Source: Bombyx mori (Eukaryota; Arthropoda; Insecta; Lepidoptera; Bombycidae). From it: a stretch of DNA of 64,000 bases. The position numbers and the translations under genes are program-made. The notes below the pieces were generated by a model that did not search any database, was not told the DNA's origin, and saw only the letters and a program-made list of their open reading frames with translations. The stretch covers positions 10,485,501-10,549,500 of the forward strand of contig NC_085127.1 of NCBI RefSeq assembly GCF_030269925.1. Reading direction: 5' to 3'. Shown here piece after piece: positions 54,601-64,000 of the stretch; positions within the stretch are counted from its first letter, which is position 1, and each line of letters opens with the position of its first letter.

Positions 54601-55427
54601 AAAAATTATAAAAAAACACATTTCGAACATATTAAGTACATAATACGTAATGAATAGTTTTACGTTTCTTTGTTATTACCTAGTGTTTTGATTTCATAGT
54701 CACTTACACCGATATATATATTTAGATTACATATTGAAATTTCGTAATAAAGTGGGAAGAGAACTGATTTAAATTATTAATTTAGTGATAACCCTCGTTA
54801 ATGGCTACTTAACAAAAGAAAATCAGTTAGAAAGAGAAAAGAGAAAACAACTTTCTCTTTGTCTGATTAAAGGAGAATTTGCAGTCACGGACATCGAAAT
54901 AGCGGTCGAGAAATTAATACAAAAAAAGAGTGAATATTTTTCGATCCTGGTATAAATATTTCGAACATCCCTTAATTAATCTGACGTTGTCCGGAGACCC
55001 CTGCGCATGAAGAGTAAAAATCTTAATTGACAAACAAGGGGTCGTTACTGCGAGGTCATATTTCATGGATCAGGTATTCACTCAGTAAATATTCCTGCGT
55101 AGGCGTTGCCACAAATCCATAGAGCAGGTAGCTTGGTATTGGTAATGGCCCGGAATTATAACTAATTATTGAAATCAATTTGGTGTTGGAGACGTATATT
55201 ACGCATACGATGAACCATTCGCTGAACAAACTTATCCATTCTGACAGAGCTCCACACAACAATTAAGCTGGCTACAATATGACATCAGCCCAGACTTTGC
55301 TAATTTGGACGCATTTCTCGCAGAAATCCTGACAGCCTCGAAAAGCTGATAGCAGGAGGTCATGTTGACGAGAAAGACCATATTATGATCGATCATCTAC
55401 CCGTTGGTCAAAACTGATCTTCTTTTT
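54601..55427. other. Unassigned DNA
   Basis: No recognised signal; a 68-codon minus frame at 55056-55262 has no motif. Confidence 0.4.
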
Positions 55428-55690
55428 TTTCCACCTTATCCTCTTCCATTCTATTCTATCAGCCGAAATCTCAACCCTCGCTCCTCTCTCTCTCATATGG
55501 TCATTCACACACTCCAGCCATGTTCGGTCGACCTCTTCCCCCTCTACCTTGCACTACAATTTCCATATACATCCTAGTCACATGCATCTTCTCTCTACGC
55601 ATCACATGACTATACCACGCTAACTGTCCGCTCTTTAGTTTGTTAATTACCGGGGCTACTTTCACACTTCCTCTGATAATATCAGTAAAT
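55428..55690 (-). pseudogene. LINE ORF2 C-terminus with frameshift
   Basis: The minus frame reads WYSHVMRREKMHVTRMYMEI, VVQGRGGRGRPNMAGVCE, then a stop. Shifting one frame gives LECVNDHMRERGARVEISAD and RIEWK. These match the GRGRPKKTW...CVNxDMRxRG...ADRxEWK tail at 12.86 kb, so this is the same family, frameshifted and dead. Confidence 0.75.
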
Positions 55691-56464
55691 CATGCCTACA
55701 TCTGAAGCACCAAAGACTGCCAAAAATAGAGGCACGTGGAAAACAGTTGTGCAATGAATGGTCAGAGAACATGATAGAAATCTTAGTTTAGGAAGTTTCT
55801 AATGTTTTGAATAATTTACAGTTTTAAATGGTCACGGACGGCTACAGTGTTATTTGTCGATATTATGTTAACTACTGTTTGTTCTTTTATTTTATTTATA
55901 GACCGAAGAAACTATAACTCATGACAGTTTTTCATTGAAATCTACAGTTTTTTTTCTAAAACTCCTCTCTGTATTGAAAGCCGCCCTTAAAAATGTCAAT
56001 AGCTCATTACTACCCCTGATGGCATGCTCCAATGGCATCGTTCCGCAGACGGGGGTAGTTATTATTTTTAATCCCTTAATGGCGTCCCAGATTTCATTAC
56101 GGGGGTTGCACTGATTAAAAGGGTGGTGGAGCTTTTTTTGCTTTGGGGTTCGAATATCACGGGTCAGCTATGTACCTACGTTTCAAATGATCGCCATTAG
56201 ATATATTATCTAAGACGTGATAATAATATGTGATCGAAAATGAAGTTTCATTTCAGTAAATAGGATAATGCCAAGTTGATTAAATACAACTGGTTTTTAA
56301 GCTTTGAGCGCGCTCGCATTGGTTAAAGCTTCCTAAATATTTCTGCCTTGAAGCAATCGTGGCTTCTAGCTTAAGTTAAAGTTATAATTCACTTAAAAAA
56401 ATACTAATTGTAATTTGATATTACACAATTATTACTACAATGTACATTATATCATTATGAACTA
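55691..56464. other. Unassigned DNA
   Basis: A repeat-free patch at 55980-56130 (GGCATGCTCCAATGGCATCG) and a module-like scrap at about 56340 (ATTTCTGCCTTGAAGCAATC). No coding motif. Confidence 0.35.
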
Positions 56465-57340
56465 CAGTCAAAACCGTTTACTGCGACATCGGTTAGAACA
56501 ACATGCCGGTTATAATAACTTAGAACAAAGGTCCCGGCTGAATGCTATATGACCGCCTTATTAAAAACATTGCTTTATACGACATTGCTTATAACGACAT
56601 ACCTCATAAAACGACCACATTTAACTAATATTTCGGAGAATTAGATCTGTTAGAACGACCGGCTAAGCTGTATTGTAAACAATTTGAATAGGTATCCACA
56701 TTTGTCTTCAATGGCTATTAAAATCAGGAAAGAAAACAATAGGATTTAGTTTAGTGTAGGGTCTTTTCTAATTCTTAGAAACAAAACACGTGCATGCAGT
56801 AGAGTCAAAGCCCGCTTCTTCATATCTCTTCAGTTAGTTTGTTACTTATCTATACACAAGACGCACCAAAACTTTATGGAGTTATTCGTGAAACTTTAAA
56901 AATGCCGCAATGAAAAAGAAAACAAATTAATATTGAAGAAAAATCGCGTATTATATCCAAGCTAGAGAGCGGAATTTCAAACAAAGACTTAGCAAAGGAA
57001 TATGGTGTATCACACTCGACAATTGCAACCATTTGGAAAGAGCGATGACGATACGTTAATTAAAATCCAACGTGAATTATAAAATATCTATGCACAACAG
57101 AAGTGTTCCAAACAGACCAAAATTACAGATTTTATGCTCACAGAAAAATAATATGCATGTTGTACTTATGTGTAATAAACAAAATGTACATAGTTGAAAA
57201 AATATATTTTTCCAATAATTCCTTATCGATTTGTTTGTACTTGCACGATACACATTAAACATCACCGGTTGTTACGACTATCGGTTTTTACGACTGAATA
57301 TGAGCAGTCCCTTCAATGTCGTTATAACAGATTTTGACTG
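56465..57340 (+). mobile_element. pogo/Tigger-type element C, internally deleted
   Basis: CAGTCAAAACCGTTTACTGC at the left and ACAGATTTTGACTG at the right, flanked by TA (56463-56464, 57341-57342). Subterminal TTATAACGACAT/GTCGTTATAAC units recur. It keeps the N-terminal transposase region but no catalytic domain in its 876 bp. Sequence differs from copies A and B, so it is a second pogo family. Confidence 0.8.
56902..57048 (+). pseudogene. pogo/CENP-B transposase N-terminal remnant
   Basis: Frame MPQ, stop, then KRKQINIEEKSRIISKLESG, ISNKDLAKEYGVSHSTIATI and WKER, stop. This is a CENP-B type helix-turn-helix (EEKxxIIxxLExGxSNKxLAxEYGVSxSTIxxIxK). The stop at codon 4 (TGA) breaks it just after the ATG, and the DDE domain is missing. 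Confidence 0.8.
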
Positions 57341-57780
57341 TATCTACAAATATTTATTTAAAGATTTTGACCAATGACAATCTCTTTTTGAAACAATTAC
57401 AAAGTTTCAGGCTCAAAGGATATAGGTAGGATAAAGACCATTATCTGCAATATACCATCAACTCCAAAATATATTACGTTCGGACTACATTAATTATGGT
57501 GGCGCATGTTAAAACAAAATCGGTAGAAATAGTAATGCGTACCCTTCATTATTTATAGTTATAGGAATATTTTAATTTTCCTTCAGCACTAATTAAATAT
57601 CGGCCAATCGTCTGTGACCACAACGAATTGTTATTGAATTGAGATGGGAAAAATTAGAGTTGGAACAAACACAACATCTAGTATTTAACTCCAAACGAAA
57701 AAATTCGTATAATAAAATTCGTGAATCATTGGTAATAATTCCATTTCCATATCTGAACCAAATATATGTGGCCTAAAAAT
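57341..57780. other. Unassigned DNA
   Basis: No recognised signal. Confidence 0.4.
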
Positions 57781-58070
57781 GTCATTCTCCTGCCCTTCTC
57801 CCAGTTACCTGGGGTCAGCGCAACATGTTTTCTCCTTCCAATGTCCTTTATCATATTTATATAATTTCTTCGCTCACTCCCCTCTTACATGTATCGTCTT
57901 TCACGCTTTCCATCAATTTCTTCTTAGGTCTACCTCTTTCTCTAAATCCTTGCACATTCATAGTTAAAACTCTCTTAACAACCTTATTGTCATTTCGTCT
58001 CATCACATGTCCATATCATCCCAAACGCGCACTTCTCAACCACTCTATCACAAGTGCCACTTTCAGGCCT
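57781..58070 (-). pseudogene. LINE ORF2 C-terminus, GRPKKK family
   Basis: The minus frame reads WLRSARLG, stop, YGHVMRRNDNKVVKRVLTMN, then VQGFRERGRPKKKLMESVKD, DTCKRGVSEEII. A further frame gives GHWKEKTCCADPR. This is the tail of an insect non-LTR ORF2, related to the CCADP-ending family at 12.86 kb, with a stop and a frameshift. Confidence 0.72.
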
Positions 58071-58859
58071 AAAAATGTATTATGATAAAAGCGGCAACTT
58101 GCACACGCACAGGACCTTTTTCAATAACGAATAAGCTTTAAGTCCTTTACGTTCACATTACGATCGTATTGTTATTTTAAAATCTAGCTGCAACACTAAT
58201 CCGTGAAGCTAAAGGAGTAAACAAACGATGGTGGTCCCTCCGACGACTACAGTGTCTAAACAACATTAGTGCTATGCGGGTTTACGGTTTTGAAACGTCC
58301 GATATCTGCGCTCAGTTGGGGGCGGTTACGTCATTTTCGTTGTGAGTTTATTTGGTTTTTAAGTCGGGTACACATCAGCGGCTCGGTAAAGGTAGCGTGT
58401 TTGTGGACGTGATTAGTGGACGGCTAGGACCTCCGCCGAGTGGCGCTACGTCCTACTGGTTATTTGCTTAGATTTTCGCTTAGAGTGTCCATTATCAGGG
58501 AATATCCGAGAGCACTCCATTACAGACATAGCGTAATAGGTCTTATTATTATTTTTAGTGTTTGGTTTGGCAGCAAATGGTTAACCAAGCAAAATGGTGG
58601 TTTCTGGAATGATAATTTTTATATTGCTGCGTTAAGAAAATACACATTGTACCCACATTGACTTCTTCTGACTTTAAAGCTATAAAATTCTACTTTAGTT
58701 AGTGAATTAATATTTTTGGTCACGATTATACTCTGTTAACAAAATTCACAACGCTGTATGGTAAATAGAATTCGTCCAAATATCGTGAAATATTAGATCT
58801 ATTTTGTGTAATACTGCTGATGAGCCGCATAGAGTCGCTCAGGCTAGAGTTGGTATTAT
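58071..58859. other. Unassigned DNA
   Basis: A CpG-richer patch near 58360-58450 (GAGTGGCGCTACGTCCTACT). No coding motif; a 73-codon frame at 58440 has none. Confidence 0.35.
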
Positions 58860-58954
58860 GAAAAACGGAATACTAAATCCATCATCCACTACCACTTGTT
58901 CCCGAAGGATCCTGGAGATCTTTCTGGAGCAGACACAATCTCGAACTACTTGAT

Positions 58955-59054
58955 GGTTGGAAAAGAAGAAGACCAAGAGGTCGCAGCGTAATCAATTTGT
59001 TCAACCAAATGCGCTCAACTCTCAATACCATGCTCCAGGATGTCAAGAATGAAC
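58955..59054 (+). pseudogene. Short LINE ORF2 C-terminal scrap
   Basis: The plus frame reads KRRRPRGRSVINLFNQMRST, then LNTMLQDVKNEL, running directly into a CR1-type tail. The KRRRxRGRS block is like the K/R-rich tail of ORF2 in other LINE families. Weak alone. Confidence 0.45.
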
Positions 59055-59280
59055 TTGGAATGAACTCCCCTCCACGGTGTTTTCCGAGCGCTATGACATG
59101 TCCTTCTTCAAACGAGGCTTGCGGAGAGTACTCAATGGTAGACAGCGTCTTGGCTCTGCCCCTGGCATTGCTGACGTCGATGACCGACGGTGATCACTTA
59201 CCATCGGGTGGGGGTGTAGCATCGGGTGGTATGGCATGCTCGTCTGCCTACAAAGGCAATAAAAAAAACAAAAAAAAACA
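59050..59280 (+). mobile_element. CR1/Jockey-type LINE 3' end
   Basis: GGAATGAACTCCCCTCCACG, CGAGCGCTATGACATGTCCT, TCTTCAAACGAGGCTTGCGG, then 3' UTR with a small local duplication (CATCGGGTGG twice) and AAAGGCAATAAAAAAAAC. The frame is close to intact, but only the last 35 codons are present. Confidence 0.82.
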
Positions 59281-60039
59281 GGCTTAAACAACTAATTTGT
59301 CATCGTGGTAAACACGATCTTCAGTATCGAGGAAAACGACGCGATAAGGAAGATACTAAATAAAACAAATGAATAATGTAAATATTTCAATGAATTTTTT
59401 GCTCAATATGGGTTTTTAGCTTTACGTCTGATTCAAAAGGCGTCACCATCTTTCTGGAATATTATTGAAAAAGAAGTGTTTGTTTAAAAATTGACTGTTT
59501 AAATATAGCCTTCCTAGTATTGCTAATCACAAATGATTTTCCGTTTTTACATTAGGATCATTTGCTGAAGATTTTTTAGGATAGATAGATAATATAATCT
59601 ATAGCGTCTTCGTTTAAATCTCCCTCTCTTGTTTTCCTTGTCCTTCTATTCTGTGTGACAATAATAGCATTAATACGTCTTAACCCTCTAGACCTAGTGT
59701 CAACATTGACCGAGCGAACTCCGGTAGCGTTCAAACAGATCGCATCTCGCTAATAGACGTCGACCTCAGACTGGATGTGAGCGTCAATAGTTTTTTGTTC
59801 TTTGAATATTTTGACACTATTCTTAAGGCAGAAACCTTTTTCCCAATCCGTTTCTGTCTTTGTCGGCTTTAGTATATTTTTGCAGAGTAAATAGTGGTAG
59901 GTGCAATGAAATTTATATTAAGTTACGAATAAATTATAATGTAGATAATTATTTTATCATTCTCAATTGCGGCCTTCCTGACATATGCAAATGCAGCTGT
60001 ATTTATTGCTATACCGTCGCTTTTCACTTTCGGGTACAT
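59281..60039. other. Unassigned AT-rich DNA
   Basis: No recognised signal except a CpG-richer patch at 59.69-59.78 kb. Confidence 0.35.
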
Positions 60040-60320
60040 AGCCGATCCTGCGGACCAAATAGTAAACAGTCGACGTCGCCCAAAACACGTCTCCTCGGAT
60101 CCTCCCGGTCCACTAACGGTGCTTTTAGGTACACCAAGCACCGGTCACCGTTCTCGTCGAACCTGTCGCTTGCGACGAAGGGCTTGGCGAGTAAATTAAA
60201 CCCCACAGACACAGCCCACTGAGTTTCTCGCTGGATCTTCTCAGTGGGTCGCATTTCCGATCTGGTGGTAGATTCGGCGAAGCACGGCTCTTGCTAGGGT
60301 TCGTGTTAGGAACTCGTCAG
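60040..60320 (+). mobile_element. Bm1-type SINE with long 5' region, 3'-truncated
   Basis: CGATCCTGCGGACCAAATAG and AGTAAACAGTCGACGTCGCC precede the standard CAAAACACGTC start. It continues through GTGCTTTTAGGTAC, CACTGAGTTTCTCGC and GGCTCTTGCTAGGGTTC to about 60320, with no poly(A). The 5' extension matches the one at 26.87-26.92 kb. Confidence 0.85.
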
Positions 60321-61380
60321 GATTAATTATGTCGATTTCTCTCTTCGATCTTCTTACTAAGGGAGCCGGAATATTCAATAGACAGTCCGAAGATACTGAG
60401 AATAAATCTATTTCTAAGAGACCGAAGTGTCTAAAACGTACATTAACAAACAAAAAAAGGCTAAGTTAGACAATCGAGGCGCTTAGTAACAGTAATAGAC
60501 ATAATTACTTGAGTGCGCCGCGTAGGACACCGGTGACCCACACGGCAGTCAACGTGTTAATATTATGAAATTTCTAAAATGGACATTAAGTACTTTATGT
60601 TTTATTAAGCTTTTAATTAATGTACCCGGAATGTATAGTGAAGTCACACCACTTATGATACAGCTGATTGGTAATAGCATTACATTGCTTATCGTGTCTA
60701 AATTGAAATTTTTTAACGTCATCGTCTCAATCAACTCTTCCACCGAGAACCATTCTTATACCCCGAACATGACTAACTATTCCACGGGACATGAAACATA
60801 AAAAAATAACCCAAAACAAAACGCTAAGCATGTAATTCTGTAATTACCCGAACATACCCATTGTCTTGTTAGTTAATGACATGTCACCATTTTATCTCAC
60901 AGTTTTCTCGTTGTGAATTTCGTACTTACCATTATATTAAAATAAGAACAAAGGCAGTTAAAAATAAGTGCATAATATACTATTACAATTGTACAAGCAG
61001 ATGAGAATAACAGTGACAAATTACGTAATGAGAATTATTTAAGAAAACGAGTCACTTTGTTCGCGTAATTTTACAAAATAGTTGAATTTAGTAATAAGCT
61101 TGTGTTCCACAGACCGTAGCTGTCTCTATATAGGAACATATTACAGCTTTGTAGTAGAAAAAGACAAGAAATAGCTACTGTCGTGGCGTGCAACCTCTTT
61201 GACAGGACATAAGACCTACAACGACCAGACATAGACTAAGACCAGGGATTCGAAAAGGAAAGAAATGGAACAAGGGCGGACGTGACTGGCGGCAGTCTGT
61301 ATCTTCAATGCCCTCCTAAAAGACGTACACGAACCCAAAAAAGAACGAATCGACCGTTCACACATGTACATAAAATAGAG
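60321..61380. other. Unassigned AT-rich DNA
   Basis: No recognised signal. A 78-codon plus frame at 60565 and a 110-codon minus frame at 61216-61548 lack motifs; the latter overlaps a LINE tail. Confidence 0.35.
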
Positions 61381-61500
61381 GTCAAATGAACGAACCAGTG
61401 GATGAGGAGAGCCGCAGACCGAGCTCAGTGGTGTGGATTGGGAGAGGCCTATGTCCAGCAGTGGACGACTGTGGGCTGTTAATGATGATGATGATGATGA
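61380..61500 (+). pseudogene. LINE ORF2 end and GAT-repeat tail
   Basis: RRPSSVVWIGRGLCPAVDDC, then GLL into an ATGATGATGATGATGATG run. WxGRGLCPAVD followed by a GAT/ATG repeat is the common 3' end of a lepidopteran LINE. Only the end remains. Confidence 0.6.
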
Positions 61501-61542
61501 ACGAACCAACCGTTGAGTTACTATTAGTACAAAAGTATTAAA

Positions 61543-61919
61543 TACCAACTAGGAATCAAATCTACTATGTGATGGAAGTTGGATACTATATTATAACCCC
61601 TTTTTTATTATTGCATAGATGGGTGGACGAGCTCACAGCCCGTCTGGTGTGAAGTGGTTACTGGAGCCTATAGACATCTACAACGTAAATGCGCCACCCA
61701 CCTTGAGATATAAAGTTCTAAGATCTCACTATAGTCACAACGGTTGCACCACCCTTCAAACCGATTACTGCTTCACGGCAGAAATAGGCAGGGTGGTGGT
61801 ACCCACCAGTGCGAACTCACAAGAGGTCCTACCACCGGTAAAAATACTAACTACCCATAAATAATACCAACTAGGAATCTAACTACCATTACTATGTGAT
61901 GGAAGTTGGATACTATATT
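61543..61919. repeat. Long direct repeats around a module copy
   Basis: 61543-61592 and 61865-61919 both run from TACCAACTAGGAATC to TACTATGTGATGGAAGTTGG and ATACTATATT, with a few changes and a 5-base length difference. Between them lie the module copy and short spacers. At about 50 bp this is far longer than the 3-15 bp duplications seen elsewhere in the window. Confidence 0.85.
61601..61847 (-). repeat. 250-bp module copy, full length
   Basis: T-run then ATTGCATAGATGGGTGGACG, GCCACCCACCTTGAGATATA, GCTTCACGGCAGAAATAGGC and AGAGGTCCTACCACCGGTAA. It carries a deletion in CGAAACGCATTACTGC. No tRNA-like head. Confidence 0.92.
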
Positions 61920-62796
61920 CAGTAATCACAGCTCTGTCGTATCCTTCATTGTATGCGTGTATATGTATGTTGATTGCCGGTGCTGTTGTCGTGCCATATT
62001 CCTCAAAATATCTTCAATTTGAAATGTGGCGAACGTGAAAACCCGTGTATACTGAGTGCAGTAAAATGTTTTATTGACACATAAAATCTGATTGTATTGA
62101 CAATCAGAACTGACTCACCGTTGACAATATCACCAAAAGTCGCATGTGCATTAGAGTTCCGAACCCTTTTCCTTGTGTTTTTGTCGTCAACTTTGATGCA
62201 ACGGATATTCTGAATTGTTAACAACCAATTTTGCTCTTTATTCTTATGCCAGTAAAGTGTATGGATGTTGTTCGTTTTTTTGTGGTTTTTGTGAGCTCTG
62301 TATCCCGCTGAATCACTTTGACGCATAAAAGTCACGAATTAAAAAGGACAACAACAGACAAAGAAGCCATTTTGCATTGTGATGTGACAGTCTTCCTTGT
62401 AGTGCCGCTTTGAAGACTTAATAACTTCTAGAGCTGACAATATTTTTTTTTCAAAATACCCTACTAATATGTTTTTATGTATTGTGAGAATGTTACACAG
62501 TTAAAGTTTTCTGTTTCTTCAACTTCATTTACTTTAACATTTGTTTCTTGGTATGTAATTACGATTATTTGTTATATAGGCAAAACTTAATTTAATCTCA
62601 TCTAGTTCCAAATAATCCAGATATTCCCCTAGTTTTTTTTTTATTTTCGATAAATAGGAAGCAATGTGTTTTTTTAATTTTATACTGAGGTGACAGCAAT
62701 AGCATTTAATGTAAATATTTTTAGATTTTAATTGTATAGGTCAGACAAATAAATGTAAGCGCGAAAAAGCCATGGAATCCAGTTAAGTTATAGAAT
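61920..62796. other. Unassigned AT-rich DNA
   Basis: A 110-codon minus frame at 62003-62335 has no motif or family likeness. No repeats recognised. Confidence 0.35.
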
Positions 62797-63043
62797 GTGA
62801 TTTTTTTTTTATTGCTTAGATGAGTGGACGAGCTCACAGCCCACCTGTTCTTAAGTGGTTACCGGAGCCCATAGACATCTACAACGTAAATGCGTCACCC
62901 ACCTTGAGATATAAGTTCTAAGGTCTCAGTATAGTTACAACGGCTGTCCCACCCTTCAAACCGAAACGCATTACTGCTTCACGGTGCAAATAGGCGGGGC
63001 GGTGGTACCTACCCGTGCGGACTCACAAGAGGTCCTACCACCA
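62797..63043 (-). repeat. 250-bp module copy, full length
   Basis: T-run, ATTGCTTAGATGAGTGGACG, CAGCCCACCTGTTCTTAAGT, GAAACGCATTACTGCTTCAC and CAAGAGGTCCTACCACCATA. Low divergence. Confidence 0.93.
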
Positions 63044-63490
63044 TATTTAACAATAGTTTTACATTTTATTTTTATTTCGAATAAACCCTAAATTTATTAT
63101 GGAAAATTGCGAATCTTAACCGAAATTATCGTTAAGTTAAGCTGAGATATTGTAAATGACATTTCTGTTGTATCTAAAGGCATCGGAACGCATCAATACT
63201 CCTTTGTGCATCGGGAGTGTAAATTTGGGCCCTCGGTGTCGCCGCGGTCGTTTTAACACTACATCGCTAATTGCACACTTAAGGCGCGGTTACGGGGCTA
63301 AAGCAGTTTTTATCCGGGGCCCCTAGTGACCGGCACGCCGCTGCCCCAGCGCTGACCAGTCGCCGTCTGGACAAATATGTTGAATGAACCGCTTAGAATC
63401 TTGGCCATTAACAGTCGCAAAAAGGCATCTCTGTGTGTTCATAATTTACGTTTGGACCCGGCGACTAGATGAACTCATGGCTTACTAGGT
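63044..63490. other. Repeat-free GC-rich island
   Basis: At 63180-63380 the sequence is CpG-rich (GGTGTCGCCGCGGTCGTTTT, GACCGGCACGCCGCTGCCCC), with no repeat family and no coding motif. It may be regulatory; unproven. Confidence 0.3.
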
Positions 63491-63820
63491 CAGTGCTTCC
63501 CAAACTTTTTGTTCAGAGCCCGAAATAAAACTTTTTAGTAGGTACACTAACCGTATTTACTCCTAGAAGTGGGTCTCGTTTCTATTAACAGATAAAAACT
63601 TAGCCAGGTGATGAACATAAAATATGTAGTTTAGCTTAATGAGTTATTAATTTTAACATTAAATTTAAACCACATTTTGTACATTTAATAATGTTTATAT
63701 ATGTTAACTGCTTAAAGTTCTCAGTTTTCTCGTCATTATTAATGTAATAATCACGTAGCCCCAATAGGACCTCACGTATCCCCAGAGGTATGCATGCAAC
63801 ATACAGGTTTGGAAACTCTG
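63491..63820. mobile_element. hAT-like MITE, diverged
   Basis: Left end CAGTGCTTCCCAAACTTTTT and right end, in reverse complement, CAGAGTTTCCAAACCTGTAT: an imperfect hAT-type inverted repeat. Flanking 8-mers (TACTAGGT and TGTTAGGC) match at only 5 of 8 positions, so the duplication is eroded or the limits are slightly off. 330 bp, no ORF. Confidence 0.55.
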
Positions 63821-63847
63821 TGTTAGGCGCGTTGTATCACTAAAGAA

Positions 63848-64000
63848 TTTAACCCATAGACACAGCCCACTGAGTTTCTTGCCGGATCTTCTCAGTGGGT
63901 CGCGTATCCAATCCGGCGGTAGATTCTGCGAAGCACGGCTCTTGCTAGGGTTCCTGTTAGCAACGTCGTCAGATTTGAGTCCCGTGAGCTCACCTACTAG
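63848..64000 (+). mobile_element. Bm1-type SINE, runs off the window
   Basis: TTTAACCCATAGACACAGCC, CACTGAGTTTCTTGCCGGAT, AGCACGGCTCTTGCTAGGGT and CCCGTGAGCTCACCTACTAG. 5' truncated near 63848; the 3' end lies beyond the window. Confidence 0.88.

Noticed and set aside
61216..61548. 110-codon minus frame
   Set aside because: Antisense to a LINE ORF2 tail and its GAT repeat; no motif.
62003..62335. 110-codon minus frame
   Set aside because: No motif, no splice or promoter context, AT-rich surroundings.
1..64000. CRISPR arrays, bacterial operons, phage or plasmid features
   Set aside because: No regularly spaced direct repeats and no prokaryotic gene density; every sign points to a moth nuclear genome.
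1..64000. LTR retrotransposon or endogenous virus
   Set aside because: No paired LTRs, gag/pol frame or primer-binding site could be recognised.

Overview
The window looks like intergenic or intronic DNA from a silkmoth (Bombyx mori or a close relative). It is AT-rich and carries many copies of repeats I recognise from Bombyx: a Bm1-type SINE, a roughly 250-bp retroposon tail module ending in AATAAA plus poly(A) (close to what has been called BMC1/BmSE; that name is from memory), CR1/Jockey-type LINE tails, mariner, pogo and Helitron-like elements. No host protein-coding gene can be supported. The only long intact ORF (346 aa, 50529-51569) is a mariner transposase. Nearly all other open frames are AT-rich chance ORFs or 3' scraps of LINE reverse transcriptases.

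Layout. 0-10 kb: a Helitron-like element, then four reverse-transcriptase C-terminal relics and SINE pieces in low-complexity DNA. 10-20 kb: module copies, a strong 24-bp-arm hairpin at 12.8 kb, a hAT-type MITE with an 8-bp duplication, a 257-bp MITE with about 32-bp inverted ends, a pogo-type MITE, and two LINE tails placed tail to tail. 20-31 kb: Helitrons, Bm1 copies (one with a 14-bp target-site duplication), and at 28.15-28.45 kb a CpG-rich segment with a 66-bp palindrome, CCAAT and TATA motifs and an ATG followed by a good splice donor. This is the best, still weak, candidate for a host promoter and first exon. 31-36 kb: a nest of transposons (MITE, Bm1, Helitron, pogo MITE). 36-48 kb: Helitrons, SINEs with tRNA-like heads, a Bm1 split by a module copy, and several repeat-free islands. 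48-52 kb: a Harbinger-like MITE with 51-bp perfect inverted ends inside a Bm1, and the intact DD37D mariner inside a LINE 3' UTR. 52-64 kb: an R1-type LINE 3' end, a third pogo relic, more reverse-transcriptase scraps, module and Bm1 copies, and a hAT-like element.

There is no operon or pathway here. The elements relate by parasitism (non-autonomous MITEs and SINEs needing transposase or reverse transcriptase made elsewhere) and by insertion order, which can be read from nesting and target-site duplications. I find no convincing new system. The most informative items are the intact DD37D mariner, the two pogo MITEs sharing one deletion junction, the composite tRNA-headed SINE versus headless module copies with a recurrent start, the nested stack at 34.1-35.5 kb, and the promoter-like palindrome at 28.2 kb.
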